Source: Paraburkholderia sp. PGU19 (GTDB lineage Bacteria > Pseudomonadota > Gammaproteobacteria > Burkholderiales > Burkholderiaceae). From it: a stretch of DNA of 64,000 bases. The DNA lies in contig NZ_AP023179.1 of assembly GCF_013426915.1 (NCBI RefSeq), positions 868,001-932,000 of the forward strand, read 5' to 3'. The position numbers and the translations under genes are program-made. Shown piece by piece: positions 35,182 to 43,036 of this stretch; position 1 is the first letter of the stretch, and every line of letters starts with the position of its first letter. The notes under the pieces were generated by a model. That model saw only the letters and a list, made by a program, of their open reading frames with translations. It was not told the DNA's origin and made no database searches.

Positions 35182-35304
35182 GCTGGATTTTCGATGGCGA
35201 AACCCTGATTGTGCATCGCGCATATATTCACGGTTTACGGAATCGTGAATCGTAATCGGCATTAATGGCATTGCCTGTCATATCAAATTGAGGAAAAGTG
35301 GAAC
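35182..35304 (+). promoter_or_regulatory. Long 5' leader of the cold-shock mRNA
   Basis: The leader contains a seven-base hairpin ATTCACG/CGTGAAT (35226-35250) and a GAGGAAAAG ribosome binding site (35290-35298). Long structured leaders act as thermosensors in cold-shock genes of other bacteria; that this one does so is inference. Confidence 0.45.
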
Positions 35305-35508
35305 ATGGAAACTGGTATCGTCAAATGGTTCAACGATGCTAAGGGCTTCGGCTTCATCACGTCCGACGCGGGCGGCGAGGACCTCTTCGCGCACTTCTCG
35401 GAAATCCGCGCGGACGGCTTCAAGTCGCTGAAGGAGAACCAGCGCGTGTCGTTCGACGTGAAGGCTGGGCCCAAGGGCAAGCAGGCTGCGAACATCCAGC
35501 CGCTGTAA
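35305..35508 (+). CDS. Cold-shock protein (CspA family)
   Basis: This 67-residue single cold-shock domain protein binds single-stranded RNA and DNA and acts as an RNA chaperone. The RNP1 motif KGFGFI and RNP2 motif DLFAHF are intact, within [20 protein letters not shown] at the start. Length and sequence match the CspA/CspD class of Burkholderia; the precise paralogue cannot be fixed. It has its own promoter, a long leader and a terminator 30 bases after the stop, so it is a single-gene unit. Confidence 0.95.
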   Translation: METGIVKWFNDAKGFGFITSDAGGEDLFAHFSEIRADGFKSLKENQRVSFDVKAGPKGKQAANIQPL

Positions 35509-35537
35509 TACACGGCCGAGCCGCTGGCTCTCAGGAT

Positions 35538-35563
35538 AAACCCTCGTTCGCGAGGGTTTTTTA
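35538..35563 (+). terminator. Terminator of the cold-shock gene
   Basis: AACCCTCG (35539-35546) pairs with CGAGGGTT (35551-35558) around a TTCG tetraloop, followed by TTTTATT. It is a textbook intrinsic terminator. Confidence 0.92.
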
Positions 35564-35835
35564 TTGCCTGCAATCCGGAGTTAATCCGCTCCGGTCTGTC
35601 CGGAGAAGCATGCAGTTCGAAACTTCCAACAGTTTCTTTCGGCTGCACATCAATATGTCATATTCGCGTAATCCCTGATTGATGATTTATTTATGGTCGT
35701 ACAGCCGAATAAACATATTCCCGCCGATCTCTTTGCCAATCGCGCGTCGTTTCCCGCTGTTCGAGATTGCCCGCGCAACGGCCGCCGCCGATAGGGCATA
35801 CTTGTGCAAAGTTATGCATTGCACAGTTTCCTCAC
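35564..35835. other. Non-coding gap before the exonuclease gene
   Basis: No gene is supported. The stretch is moderately AT-rich and includes CATACT (35798-35803), a possible -10 box about 33 bases before the next start codon. Confidence 0.5.
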
Positions 35836-37014
35836 ATGTCTGAACTGCTTCCGTCTGAACCGGCCCTTGATGTGCCGATCGTTTTTGTCGACCTGGAAAC
35901 GACGGGTGGTTCCGTCGGCGATCACCGGATCACGGAGATTGGCGTCGTCGAACTGGGGCCGGATGGTGCGTCCACCTGGACCACACTGGTAGACCCTGGC
36001 CAGCCAATTCCGCCGTTCATCCAGCAGTTGACGGGCATCACCGACGCGATGGTGCGCGGTGCGCCCACCTTCGAGTCCATCGCCGCCGATCTTTTCTCGC
36101 GGCTCGACGGCAAGCTTTTCATCGCGCACAACGCGAATTTCGACCGCGGATTCTTGCGCAGCGAATTCCAGCGCGCGGGCTTCGCGTTCAATCCCGATAT
36201 GTTGTGCACCGTGCGTCTGTCGCGCGCGCTGTTTCCCGCCGAAAAGCGCCACGGCCTCGACGCGCTCGTGGAACGGCATGCGCTCGTGCCGTCGGACCGG
36301 CACCGCGCACTTGCCGATGCCGATCTGCTCTGGCAGTTCTGGCAGCGGCTGCACGGCCTCGTTCCCGTCGAGGTACTGCGCGCGCAAATCGACAAGACCA
36401 TGCGCCGGTTCCGGCTCGCGGGCGATATCACGGAAGAACTGCTCGACACCGCGCCCGCCGGCTGCGGCGTGTATGCGTTCTATGGCGAGAACGACGCGCC
36501 GCTATACGTCGGACGAAGCGTGCGCGTGCGCCAGCGTCTGCGCGCGCATCTGACAGGCGAGCGCCGTTCATCGAAAGAGTTGAAGCTCGCGCAGCAGGTG
36601 CGCCGCGTCGAGTGGCGCGGCACAGGCGGAGAGATCGGCGCGCTGCTTGCCGAAGCGCAAATGATCGCGGCGCTTCGCCCGCCGCATAACCGCATGCCGC
36701 GCGTGAGCCGCGCCGATCCCGTCGATGCCCCCTGGCCTTACGACGGCGCGATCGCGTTCGAGGAGCGGGACGCGACCGAGGGCACGCGCGTGTTCCATGT
36801 CGTGGATCAGTGGCGCTATCTGGGACACGCACCGTCGCTGGCCGAGGCATCGACGCTGCTCGCCGTGAGCGTCCTTGGCGCGTTCGAACTGTCGACGTGG
36901 CGCGTTCTGCAGTCGCATCTCGCGCGCGGCCTGCGTGTGCTGCCGCTCAGCCGTCAGGCCGTCCAGCCCGATGCAGGAGCGAGCCTCGCAGCGGCGCCCG
37001 CCGACGCAGCCTAG
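35836..37014 (+). CDS. DEDDh 3'-5' exonuclease fused to a GIY-YIG nuclease domain
   Basis: The 392-residue protein joins two nucleases. Residues 10-180 are a DnaQ-like exonuclease: VFVDLETTGG (Exo I, Asp-Glu), FIAHNANFDRGFL (Exo II) and HRALADADLLW (Exo III, His and Asp) keep all catalytic residues. Residues 200-290 are a UvrC/Cho-like GIY-YIG domain: AGCGVYAFYGENDAPLYVGR is the motif (G-V-Y and Y-V-G) and EIGALLAEAQMIAALRPPHN supplies the Glu. This pairing occurs in some DnaQ-epsilon-like repair proteins of bacteria, and its natural substrate is not settled. Start 35836 gives the shortest protein with the full exonuclease domain. It overlaps the convergent chorismate mutase gene by four bases. 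Confidence 0.88.
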   Translation: MSELLPSEPALDVPIVFVDLETTGGSVGDHRITEIGVVELGPDGASTWTTLVDPGQPIPPFIQQLTGITDAMVRGAPTFESIAADLFSRLDGKLFIAHNANFDRGFLRSEFQRAGFAFNPDMLCTVRLSRALFPAEKRHGLDALVERHALVPSDRHRALADADLLWQFWQRLHGLVPVEVLRAQIDKTMRRFRLAGDITEELLDTAPAGCGVYAFYGENDAPLYVGRSVRVRQRLRAHLTGERRSSKELKLAQQVRRVEWRGTGGEIGALLAEAQMIAALRPPHNRMPRVSRADPVDAPWPYDGAIAFEERDATEGTRVFHVVDQWRYLGHAPSLAEASTLLAVSVLGAFELSTWRVLQSHLARGLRVLPLSRQAVQPDAGASLAAAPADAA

Positions 37015-37607
37015 CCCGTCGCTCCGACGCCGCCCGATTCACACACGTGCCCGAGCGCGCGTGTCAGCGCTGCGTTGCGAGTGTTGTCGTAGCGGGTGAG
37101 CGACTTCCAGTTGTCGATGCCGCGCGCGACGCGCGTCGGGCAATCGTCCTGCGCGCGCAGCGTCTGAACGCGCGCGAGCGCGGTGATCAGCGATTGCGTC
37201 AACTTATCCAACTGCGGCCTGAGGCTCGTCGCGAGATCCGGCGCCGCGCCCTCGGGCGGACGGCTTGCGCGCCATGTGTCGAAGAGTGCGTTCTGCACTT
37301 CTTTGCTCGCATCGATCTGATCCTGGAAGAACTCATGCGCGAACGCTGGGTCCACGCCCGCGCGCGCTGCACGCTTTTCGACGTCGGCGAGCAAGGCTTG
37401 TTCGCGCGGTGTATCGGTGATCGGCTGATGATGCGCCCACTTGTAACGCGCGACAGGCTCGGCAAGCGACAGTCGCTGCGACACGAGTGCAATCAGATTC
37501 GTCAGCGCGGTGTCGTCGCCGTCGGCGCGGGCGGACACCGGCGTGAAGGCGAGGGCGGAAGCGAACAGGATCGCGCCAAGCGCGCCGATGAAATTCGGAC
37601 GGGTCAT
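37011..37607 (-). CDS. Exported chorismate mutase (periplasmic AroQ type)
   Basis: The 198-residue protein has a signal peptide of about 28 residues (hydrophobic core, cleavage near VSARA-D) and a helical domain with NLIALVSQRLSLAEPVARYK and ITDTPREQALLADVEKRA, which carry the Arg, Lys and Gln/Glu pattern of AroQ active sites. Exported chorismate mutases of the gamma class turn chorismate into prephenate outside the cytoplasm; their purpose is unclear. One Cys pair (DDCPTR and HVCESG) could form a disulfide, as in the secreted mycobacterial enzyme. ATG 37607 is chosen because it gives a normal signal peptide; the frame extends upstream without sense. It is convergent with the exonuclease gene. 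Confidence 0.82.
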   Translation of the reverse strand: MTRPNFIGALGAILFASALAFTPVSARADGDDTALTNLIALVSQRLSLAEPVARYKWAHHQPITDTPREQALLADVEKRAARAGVDPAFAHEFFQDQIDASKEVQNALFDTWRASRPPEGAAPDLATSLRPQLDKLTQSLITALARVQTLRAQDDCPTRVARGIDNWKSLTRYDNTRNAALTRALGHVCESGGVGATG

Positions 37608-37945
37608 TGAGCTTGATGCAGCACGCGGCCGCAGAGAGATATAGGAAAAGACAGAAGAATAGACGAAGCGCGTGAAGATGCGCCATGCATACGCGACATG
37701 CGCAGGCAAAGCAAAGAAGGGAAGGAGTAGTGAGTGTCGAACCCAAACGGACGCGCGCACCCGCGACACGATGACGCGTCGTCAGCGTCGCTCAGCAGAA
37801 CGAAATCAGCGTCGAGCCAGGCCGGAACATCGGCGCGCGCCGACACCGCGCCGCGCCTCGATCAACGAAGCACGTAGACGCGCATCAACACGACGCGCAC
37901 GCATTCGCTGCGCGGTCCCCAATGCTGCAATGCGCAAATCGGCCG
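37608..37945. other. 338-base region without a supported gene
   Basis: Frames open on both strands are Arg-rich low-complexity products of the GC bias and lack ribosome binding sites or conserved motifs. The 5' promoter region of the chorismate mutase gene must lie here. Confidence 0.5.
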
Positions 37946-38095
37946 TTACTTCGGCTCGCACAACTTGCGTTGTTCGTCAAAGAACGCGCGAACATGCTCG
38001 GGCAGTTCCGCGCCCAGAAACTCAACGCCTGCAGGTTCCGGATCCGGACTGAACACCTTGTCGGGGGTCGGAATCTTTGGCGGTCTGCTATCCAT
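37946..38095 (-). CDS. Small hypothetical protein (49 residues)
   Basis: This short minus-strand gene encodes MDSRPPKIPTPDKVFSPDPE followed by PAGVEFLGAELPEHVRAFFD and a Lys/Arg-Cys end. It has a near-perfect AAGGAGA ribosome binding site six to seven bases from the ATG and a sensible amino acid mix with a Pro-rich start and a helical end, which is unusual for a chance frame. It is too short to be recognised as a family. It ends 338 bases before the chorismate mutase start on the same strand. Confidence 0.6.
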   Translation of the reverse strand: MDSRPPKIPTPDKVFSPDPEPAGVEFLGAELPEHVRAFFDEQRKLCEPK

Positions 38096-38318
38096 GATGG
38101 TTCTCCTTTACGAATTCATTATGTCCCTCAGCGCGTGTGGCGTACCAGCGCTGCCGCATACAGCTGATGTTTTGGCGCGCACTTTGTTGCTTTAACGGCA
38201 CACGCTCCCAGGGATTGAAGCGCCTTGTTTAGAATTTAACGATTGTCTGTATTGCAGTACGTCTAAAGACTGTCTTCCGGCTGCTTGCTATACTGCGCGC
38301 TCACTTTTTCAAGTAGCG

Positions 38319-38699
38319 ATGACACGTTCGACACGCTGGATCAGTCTCGTATGGCTGGCGCTGGTGCTCAATGTACTGTCGCCTGTCATCGGCTATGCGC
38401 GTGCTCCCGGGGCTCAAGGCCCGCTGTCCGTCGAGCTCTGTCACGCAGGCAGTGCGCAGAACGTCGTCATCGACCTCGATGGTTCGCACGACAACACGTC
38501 GAAGACGCACCTCGTCGTTCCCCACTGTGTCTACTGCCCGGGCTTTGCCGCCAACTTCGCGCTTGGCGGCAGCGTCCCGTTCGTTGTGCCTTCCGTCCGC
38601 ACGCTTGCTTACTCGCAAGCCATCGAGCCGGAGGCCGTCTTTGTGCGCCGCAGCGTACGCGTCGCACAGCCTCGCGCACCACCTGTCCTGTCGATCTGA
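38319..38699 (+). CDS. DUF2946 small protein, possible copper-sensing upstream ORF
   Basis: The 126-residue protein starts with a hydrophobic stretch resembling a signal or anchor (WISLVWLALVLNVLSPVIGY) and contains a Cys motif HCVYCPGFAANFALGG at residues 69-84, the C-x2-C of DUF2946, followed by VPFVVP. In Bordetella a DUF2946 protein encoded upstream of a TonB-receptor gene (CruR) has been described as a copper-responsive regulatory ORF; this is from memory. Here too it lies directly upstream (179 bases) of a TonB receptor on the same strand, with a GGCGG/CCGCC hairpin (38756-38769) between. Whether it regulates in the same way is inference. Confidence 0.75.
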   Translation: MTRSTRWISLVWLALVLNVLSPVIGYARAPGAQGPLSVELCHAGSAQNVVIDLDGSHDNTSKTHLVVPHCVYCPGFAANFALGGSVPFVVPSVRTLAYSQAIEPEAVFVRRSVRVAQPRAPPVLSI

Positions 38700-38878
38700 A
38701 GCTAGCTGTCCCAGCCAGTCCGCTTGCCTGCGCCTGACGTCGTCATGACGTAGCGGGCGGCGGGCCGCCATGCGCGCCTCTTTGTCCCGAGTGCGCTGTC
38801 CGCCTGTGTCCTTCACGCGGCGCAGCGCTTCGACATCCGGGTCGGCATGGCGCCTTCGATCACGTCCACAGGACTCAT

Positions 38879-41260
38879 ATGCGCATCGTTTCCGCTGCGC
38901 TGTCCGCACGCACGCGGCTATCGCTTGCGTGCGCGGCAGTGTTCGCCGTTCAACCCGCCTGGGCCGACGAAAGTACGACCGATCGTGCTGTCATCGACCG
39001 TTCCGCGTCCGATACTTCGGTCTCCCATCCTTCTGTAACGAACAGCTCCGCGAATTCGTTGACGGAACCCGTTAACACATTGCAGGCCGTCAGCGTGACG
39101 GCCGCGCGCGCCGCGCCGGCGTTCGCGCCCGATACGCCCGGCGTCGTCGAGACCGTGACGCGCGAGCAGATCGACGCGCGCAACATCGTCAATACGGAAG
39201 ACGCGCTCAAGTACGCGCCGAACGTGATGGTGCGCAAGCGCTTCACGGGCGACCGCAACTCGGTGTTCGCCGGCCGCGACTTCAACGAGTTGCAGAGCGC
39301 GCGCGGTCTCGTCTATGCCGACGGACTGCTGCTGTCGAACCTGCTGGGTTCGAGCTACGCGTATCCGCCGCGCTGGTCGCTGATCGCGACCGACGACATC
39401 GCGCAGGTCGAAGTGCTGTATGGCCCGTTCTCCGCGTTGTATCCGGGCAACTCGATCGGCTCGACGGTGCAGATCACGACGCGCAAGCCAGAGAAGCTCG
39501 AGGCGTCGCTGGATACGCAGCTTTTCACGCAGCATTACGACGACGCGTACGGCTTCTCGAAGAACTTCGGCGGCAATCACGAGACGGCGCATATCGCCGA
39601 TCGCGTCGGCCGTTTCTGGTATTCGCTGACGCTCGACCGCCTCGAGAACAACAGTCAGCCGATGCAGTACGCCAGCCCGAGCAGCACGTACAACCCGAAG
39701 CTCGGCGCACCCGTCGCGGTGACGGGCGCCGCCTCGGATATCGGCCCGAACGGCCAGCCGCGTGTGATCGTCGGTCCGCAGACGATGGAGCGCACCGAGC
39801 AGATCAACGAGAGCGTGCGCATGGGCTACGCGATCACCGATCACGTCGATGCGACGCTCACGCTCGGCCACTGGGAAAACCACTACAAGGATCGATCGGA
39901 TACCTTCCTGAGGGACGCCGCGGGCAATCCCGTCTATGGGGGCAACGTGACGATCGGCGGGAAGAACTACACGATCTCGCCGACGGCGTTCTCGCCCGCG
40001 AACGGCGATCAGGAGAACTGGCTCTACGCGTTCGGCCTGAACGGACGGCTCGATTCGGGCTGGAAGCTGTCGGGCATCGTGTCCGCGTACGACGTGTCGC
40101 GCGACACGCTGCGTTCGTCGACGACCGCGCCGCCCGCCGCATACGGCGGTGGCCCCGGCACGATCTTCTACGGCGACGGCACGGGCTGGCGCACCTTCGA
40201 CCTGAAAGCGGAATCGCCGTCGTACGCGGGCCATGCGCTGACGGTCGGCTATCACTTCGACAACTATTTCCTGCGCAACGAGACGTACAACACGCCCGAC
40301 TGGCTGAACGGCTCGCCATCGACGCTCGCCAGCACCTATCGCGGCGACACGCGCACCCAAGGGCTGTACGGCCAGGACGCCTGGCGTTTCGCGCCCGGCT
40401 GGCTCGCCACGCTCGGCCTGCGCTACGAGCGCTGGGACGCGTACGACGGCGCGCTCGGCAACGGCGCGTCGACCTTCGGTTACGCGGACCGCAGCGCGAA
40501 CGCGCTGTCGCCGAAAGCGTCGGTGCAATGGCAGGCGACGCAAGACTGGCTGTTCCGTCTATCCTTTGCGACGGGCACGCGCTTTCCGAGCGTCGCCGAA
40601 TTGTTCCAGGGGACGATCTCGAACAACGCGATCGTCAACAACAATCCGGGGCTGAAGCCGGAGAAGGCGATCGACTGGGACTTCACGGCGGAACGCGACG
40701 TCGGCGTGGGCGTCGTGCGGGCGAGCGTGTTCCAGAGCGACCTTCGCGACTCGATCTACAGCCAGACGACCGTCAGCGGTTCGACGACGGTGACGAACAT
40801 CTCGAACGTCGACCGCGTGCGCGTGCGCGGCGTCGAGCTCGCGTTCTCGGGGCAGAACGTGCTGCTGCACGGGCTCGATCTCGACGCGAACGTGACGGCG
40901 ACCCACTCGAAGATTCTCGCCGACTCGGCGAACCCGTCGTATGTCGGCAAGCGCTTTCCGCGCATTCCCGTGATGCGGGCCAACCTGCTCGCGAACTACC
41001 ACTTCACGCAGCAGTGGCAGGGCAGCGTGGGGCTCCGCTACTCGGGCCGCCAGTACAACACGCTCGACAACAGCGACATCAATCCCGACGTCTACGGCGG
41101 CACCAGTTCGTTCTTCGTGATCGATCTGAAGGCGCGCTATCAGGTCGGCAAGCACTGGCTCGCCTCGGTTGGCATCGACAACCTGACGGACCGCCGCTAC
41201 TACGTCTTTCACCCGTATCCGGGCCGCACGTTCTACGGAGAACTCAAATGGATGCTTTAA
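38879..41260 (+). CDS. TonB-dependent outer-membrane receptor
   Basis: The 793-residue protein has a signal peptide of about 29 residues, a TonB-box region (LQAVSVTAARAA near residue 70), a plug domain (VVETVTREQIDARN to YGPFSALYPGNSIGSTVQIT) and a 22-strand barrel with the usual C-terminal strand ending RRYYVFHPYPGRTFYGELKW ML. The penultimate pattern NLTDRRYY is standard. The barrel end overlaps the following gene by 13 bases. With DUF2946 upstream and a Cys/His/Met-rich partner and a thioredoxin-like protein downstream, a metal substrate such as copper is likely; siderophore or other substrates cannot be excluded. There is no riboswitch or Fur box that I can recognise. Confidence 0.93.
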   Translation: MRIVSAALSARTRLSLACAAVFAVQPAWADESTTDRAVIDRSASDTSVSHPSVTNSSANSLTEPVNTLQAVSVTAARAAPAFAPDTPGVVETVTREQIDARNIVNTEDALKYAPNVMVRKRFTGDRNSVFAGRDFNELQSARGLVYADGLLLSNLLGSSYAYPPRWSLIATDDIAQVEVLYGPFSALYPGNSIGSTVQITTRKPEKLEASLDTQLFTQHYDDAYGFSKNFGGNHETAHIADRVGRFWYSLTLDRLENNSQPMQYASPSSTYNPKLGAPVAVTGAASDIGPNGQPRVIVGPQTMERTEQINESVRMGYAITDHVDATLTLGHWENHYKDRSDTFLRDAAGNPVYGGNVTIGGKNYTISPTAFSPANGDQENWLYAFGLNGRLDSGWKLSGIVSAYDVSRDTLRSSTTAPPAAYGGGPGTIFYGDGTGWRTFDLKAESPSYAGHALTVGYHFDNYFLRNETYNTPDWLNGSPSTLASTYRGDTRTQGLYGQDAWRFAPGWLATLGLRYERWDAYDGALGNGASTFGYADRSANALSPKASVQWQATQDWLFRLSFATGTRFPSVAELFQGTISNNAIVNNNPGLKPEKAIDWDFTAERDVGVGVVRASVFQSDLRDSIYSQTTVSGSTTVTNISNVDRVRVRGVELAFSGQNVLLHGLDLDANVTATHSKILADSANPSYVGKRFPRIPVMRANLLANYHFTQQWQGSVGLRYSGRQYNTLDNSDINPDVYGGTSSFFVIDLKARYQVGKHWLASVGIDNLTDRRYYVFHPYPGRTFYGELKWML

Positions 41261-42555
41261 AAAAATGGGCGGCCCTGTGGGCGGTTGGCTTCTCGTTGGC
41301 GCAGCCGCTGATGGCGCATGACGCATCGGGCGATCCGCACGCCGCGCATGGCGTGCAGATGGATATGGCGGGCGGTAAGGGCGGTAAGGACGGCATGGGC
41401 GGTATGAACATGGGCGCCGCCGCCGCGAAGCCCGCGAAAACACCGCTCGCGACGGACGCCGCGTTCGATGCGAAGCATCGTCTGTGGGTCGCGTCGGTCG
41501 AGGGACAACACGTCGTGGTCGCGCATTCGGACGATCGGGGCCGCACGCTGTCCCCGCCCGTCACGGTCAACGCGATGCCGGAACCGATTTACACGAGCGC
41601 CGAGAATCGTCCGAAGATCACCGCCAGCCCCGACGCGAAGACCATCTACGTGACCTGGTCGATGCCGCTCGACGCGCCGTACACGGGCATGGTCCGCTTC
41701 TCGCGCTCGACGGACGGCGGCGCGACGTGGAGCGTGCCCACCACCGTGCATGGCGACCGGCAGCCGATCACGCATCGCTTCGATTCGCTGATCGTCGACG
41801 GGCAAGGGCGCCTCTTCGTAACGTGGATCGACAAGCGCGATCTGACGCTGGCGAAAAAGGCGGGCAAGCCGTACGACGGCGCGGCCGTCTACTTTGCGGT
41901 ATCGACGGATGGCGGGCAGACGTTCCCGCCCGAGCGCAAGGTCGCCGACCACACGTGCGAGTGCTGCCGCATTGCGCTCGCGCTCGACAGCGAAGGCCGC
42001 GTGCAGGCCATGTGGCGCAACGTGTTCGAAGGCCAGATCCGCGATCACGCACTCGCCGTGCTGCCCGTCGACGCGCAGCAACCCGTCGTGCCGATTCGCG
42101 CGACGTTCTCCGGCTGGCATATGGAAGCCTGCCCCGAGCACGGCCCGGCGCTCGCGATTACGCCGGACGGCGTGCGCCACATGGCGTGGTTCAGCGTCGT
42201 CAATGGACGCGCCGATGTCTACTATTCGCGCCTTTCCGCCGACGGCAAGCCGATTGGCGAGCCGTGGGCGTTCGGCGACACCGGCAAGCCGGACGAGCAG
42301 GCGTCGCACGCGGCGATGATTACCCGAGGCAAGACGCTGTGGCTCGCGTGGAAGGATTTCGACGGCGACACGATGCGCCTGATGCTGCGCCGCTCCGACG
42401 ACGAAGGTGCGCACTGGAGCGCGCCGCGCACGCTCGCGCAGACGGCGGGCGGCAGCGACAATCCGCAGTTGCTCGATGACGCCGGCCGCATCTATCTGTC
42501 GTGGCGTACGCAGAACGACGGCTACATGCTCGTGCCCGTCGAGGAGGCAAAGTAA
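41248..42555 (+). CDS. Asp-box (BNR) repeat exported protein, His/Met-rich N-terminus
   Basis: The 435-residue protein has a short signal peptide (WAALWAVGFSLAQPLMA, cleaved before HDASG), then a His/Met/Gly-rich segment (HAAHGVQMDMAGGKGGKDGM and GGMNMG) that could bind copper. The rest is a beta-propeller with Asp boxes: SDDRGRTLSPP, STDGGATWSVP, STDGGQTFPPE and SDDEGAHWSAP. A conserved Cys cluster HTCECCR (Cys near residues 237-240) lies between blades 3 and 4. Such proteins are annotated as sialidase-like, but they lack a proven sialidase site; a metal-linked or sensory role is more consistent with the neighbours. It overlaps the receptor gene by 13 bases and abuts the thioredoxin-like gene. 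Confidence 0.82.
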   Translation: MDALKKWAALWAVGFSLAQPLMAHDASGDPHAAHGVQMDMAGGKGGKDGMGGMNMGAAAAKPAKTPLATDAAFDAKHRLWVASVEGQHVVVAHSDDRGRTLSPPVTVNAMPEPIYTSAENRPKITASPDAKTIYVTWSMPLDAPYTGMVRFSRSTDGGATWSVPTTVHGDRQPITHRFDSLIVDGQGRLFVTWIDKRDLTLAKKAGKPYDGAAVYFAVSTDGGQTFPPERKVADHTCECCRIALALDSEGRVQAMWRNVFEGQIRDHALAVLPVDAQQPVVPIRATFSGWHMEACPEHGPALAITPDGVRHMAWFSVVNGRADVYYSRLSADGKPIGEPWAFGDTGKPDEQASHAAMITRGKTLWLAWKDFDGDTMRLMLRRSDDEGAHWSAPRTLAQTAGGSDNPQLLDDAGRIYLSWRTQNDGYMLVPVEEAK

Positions 42556-43023
42556 ATGAAGCGAATCTTCATGGCGCTGGCGGCGTGCGTTATCGCTTTC
42601 AACGCACAGGCCGTCGATCTCAAGCCGCTGCGCGCGCCCGACGTAGACGCGGTGCTTGCCGCTTCTCAAGGCAAGCCGCAGATCGTCGAAATCTGGTCGC
42701 TCGATTGCAGCTATTGCCGCGAGAACACGGCGCGCATCGTCGAGTGGCAGGAGAAGCATCGCGATGTGCGCCTGACGATGATCGCGATGGATGCCATCGA
42801 CGACAACGAGGCCGCGCTGTCGCAGGTACTCGCGACGCTGCCGCTGCCGCCGCAGACCGCACTCTACGCGAATGCCGAGGCGATTCCCGAGAAGCTGCGC
42901 CGTGCGCTCGACCCCAATTGGCGCGGCGAGATGCCGCGCACGCTGCTGATGGACGCGCGTGGCGCGCGCCAGGCGTCGAGCGGGTTGTTGCAGCCCGCGA
43001 CGCTAGACGCGTGGCATCGCTAG
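42556..43023 (+). CDS. Exported thioredoxin-fold protein
   Basis: The 155-residue protein has a signal peptide ending NAQA-V (cleaved near residue 19) and a thioredoxin-like active site WSLDCSYCRENT with Cys 51 and Cys 54. It is directly after the Asp-box gene (no gap) and is part of the same operon. In the periplasm it may keep the Cys residues of the Asp-box protein reduced or handle copper. The family resembles TlpA/ResA but lacks further recognisable marks. Confidence 0.85.
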   Translation: MKRIFMALAACVIAFNAQAVDLKPLRAPDVDAVLAASQGKPQIVEIWSLDCSYCRENTARIVEWQEKHRDVRLTMIAMDAIDDNEAALSQVLATLPLPPQTALYANAEAIPEKLRRALDPNWRGEMPRTLLMDARGARQASSGLLQPATLDAWHR

Positions 43024-43036
43024 TGCGCCCGGTGCG

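Noticed and set aside
37672..38052. Arg-rich plus-strand frame in the gap beside the 49-residue gene
   Set aside because: Composition is driven by GC bias (long runs of Arg/Ala/Thr) and it is antisense to a better supported small gene.
38700..38878. Cobalamin or other riboswitch in front of the TonB receptor
   Set aside because: No B12-box or other known aptamer sequence is present; the upstream DUF2946 gene is a better regulatory candidate.
38918..40543. Long minus-strand frame across the TonB receptor gene
   Set aside because: Arg/Val-rich antisense shadow without start signals.
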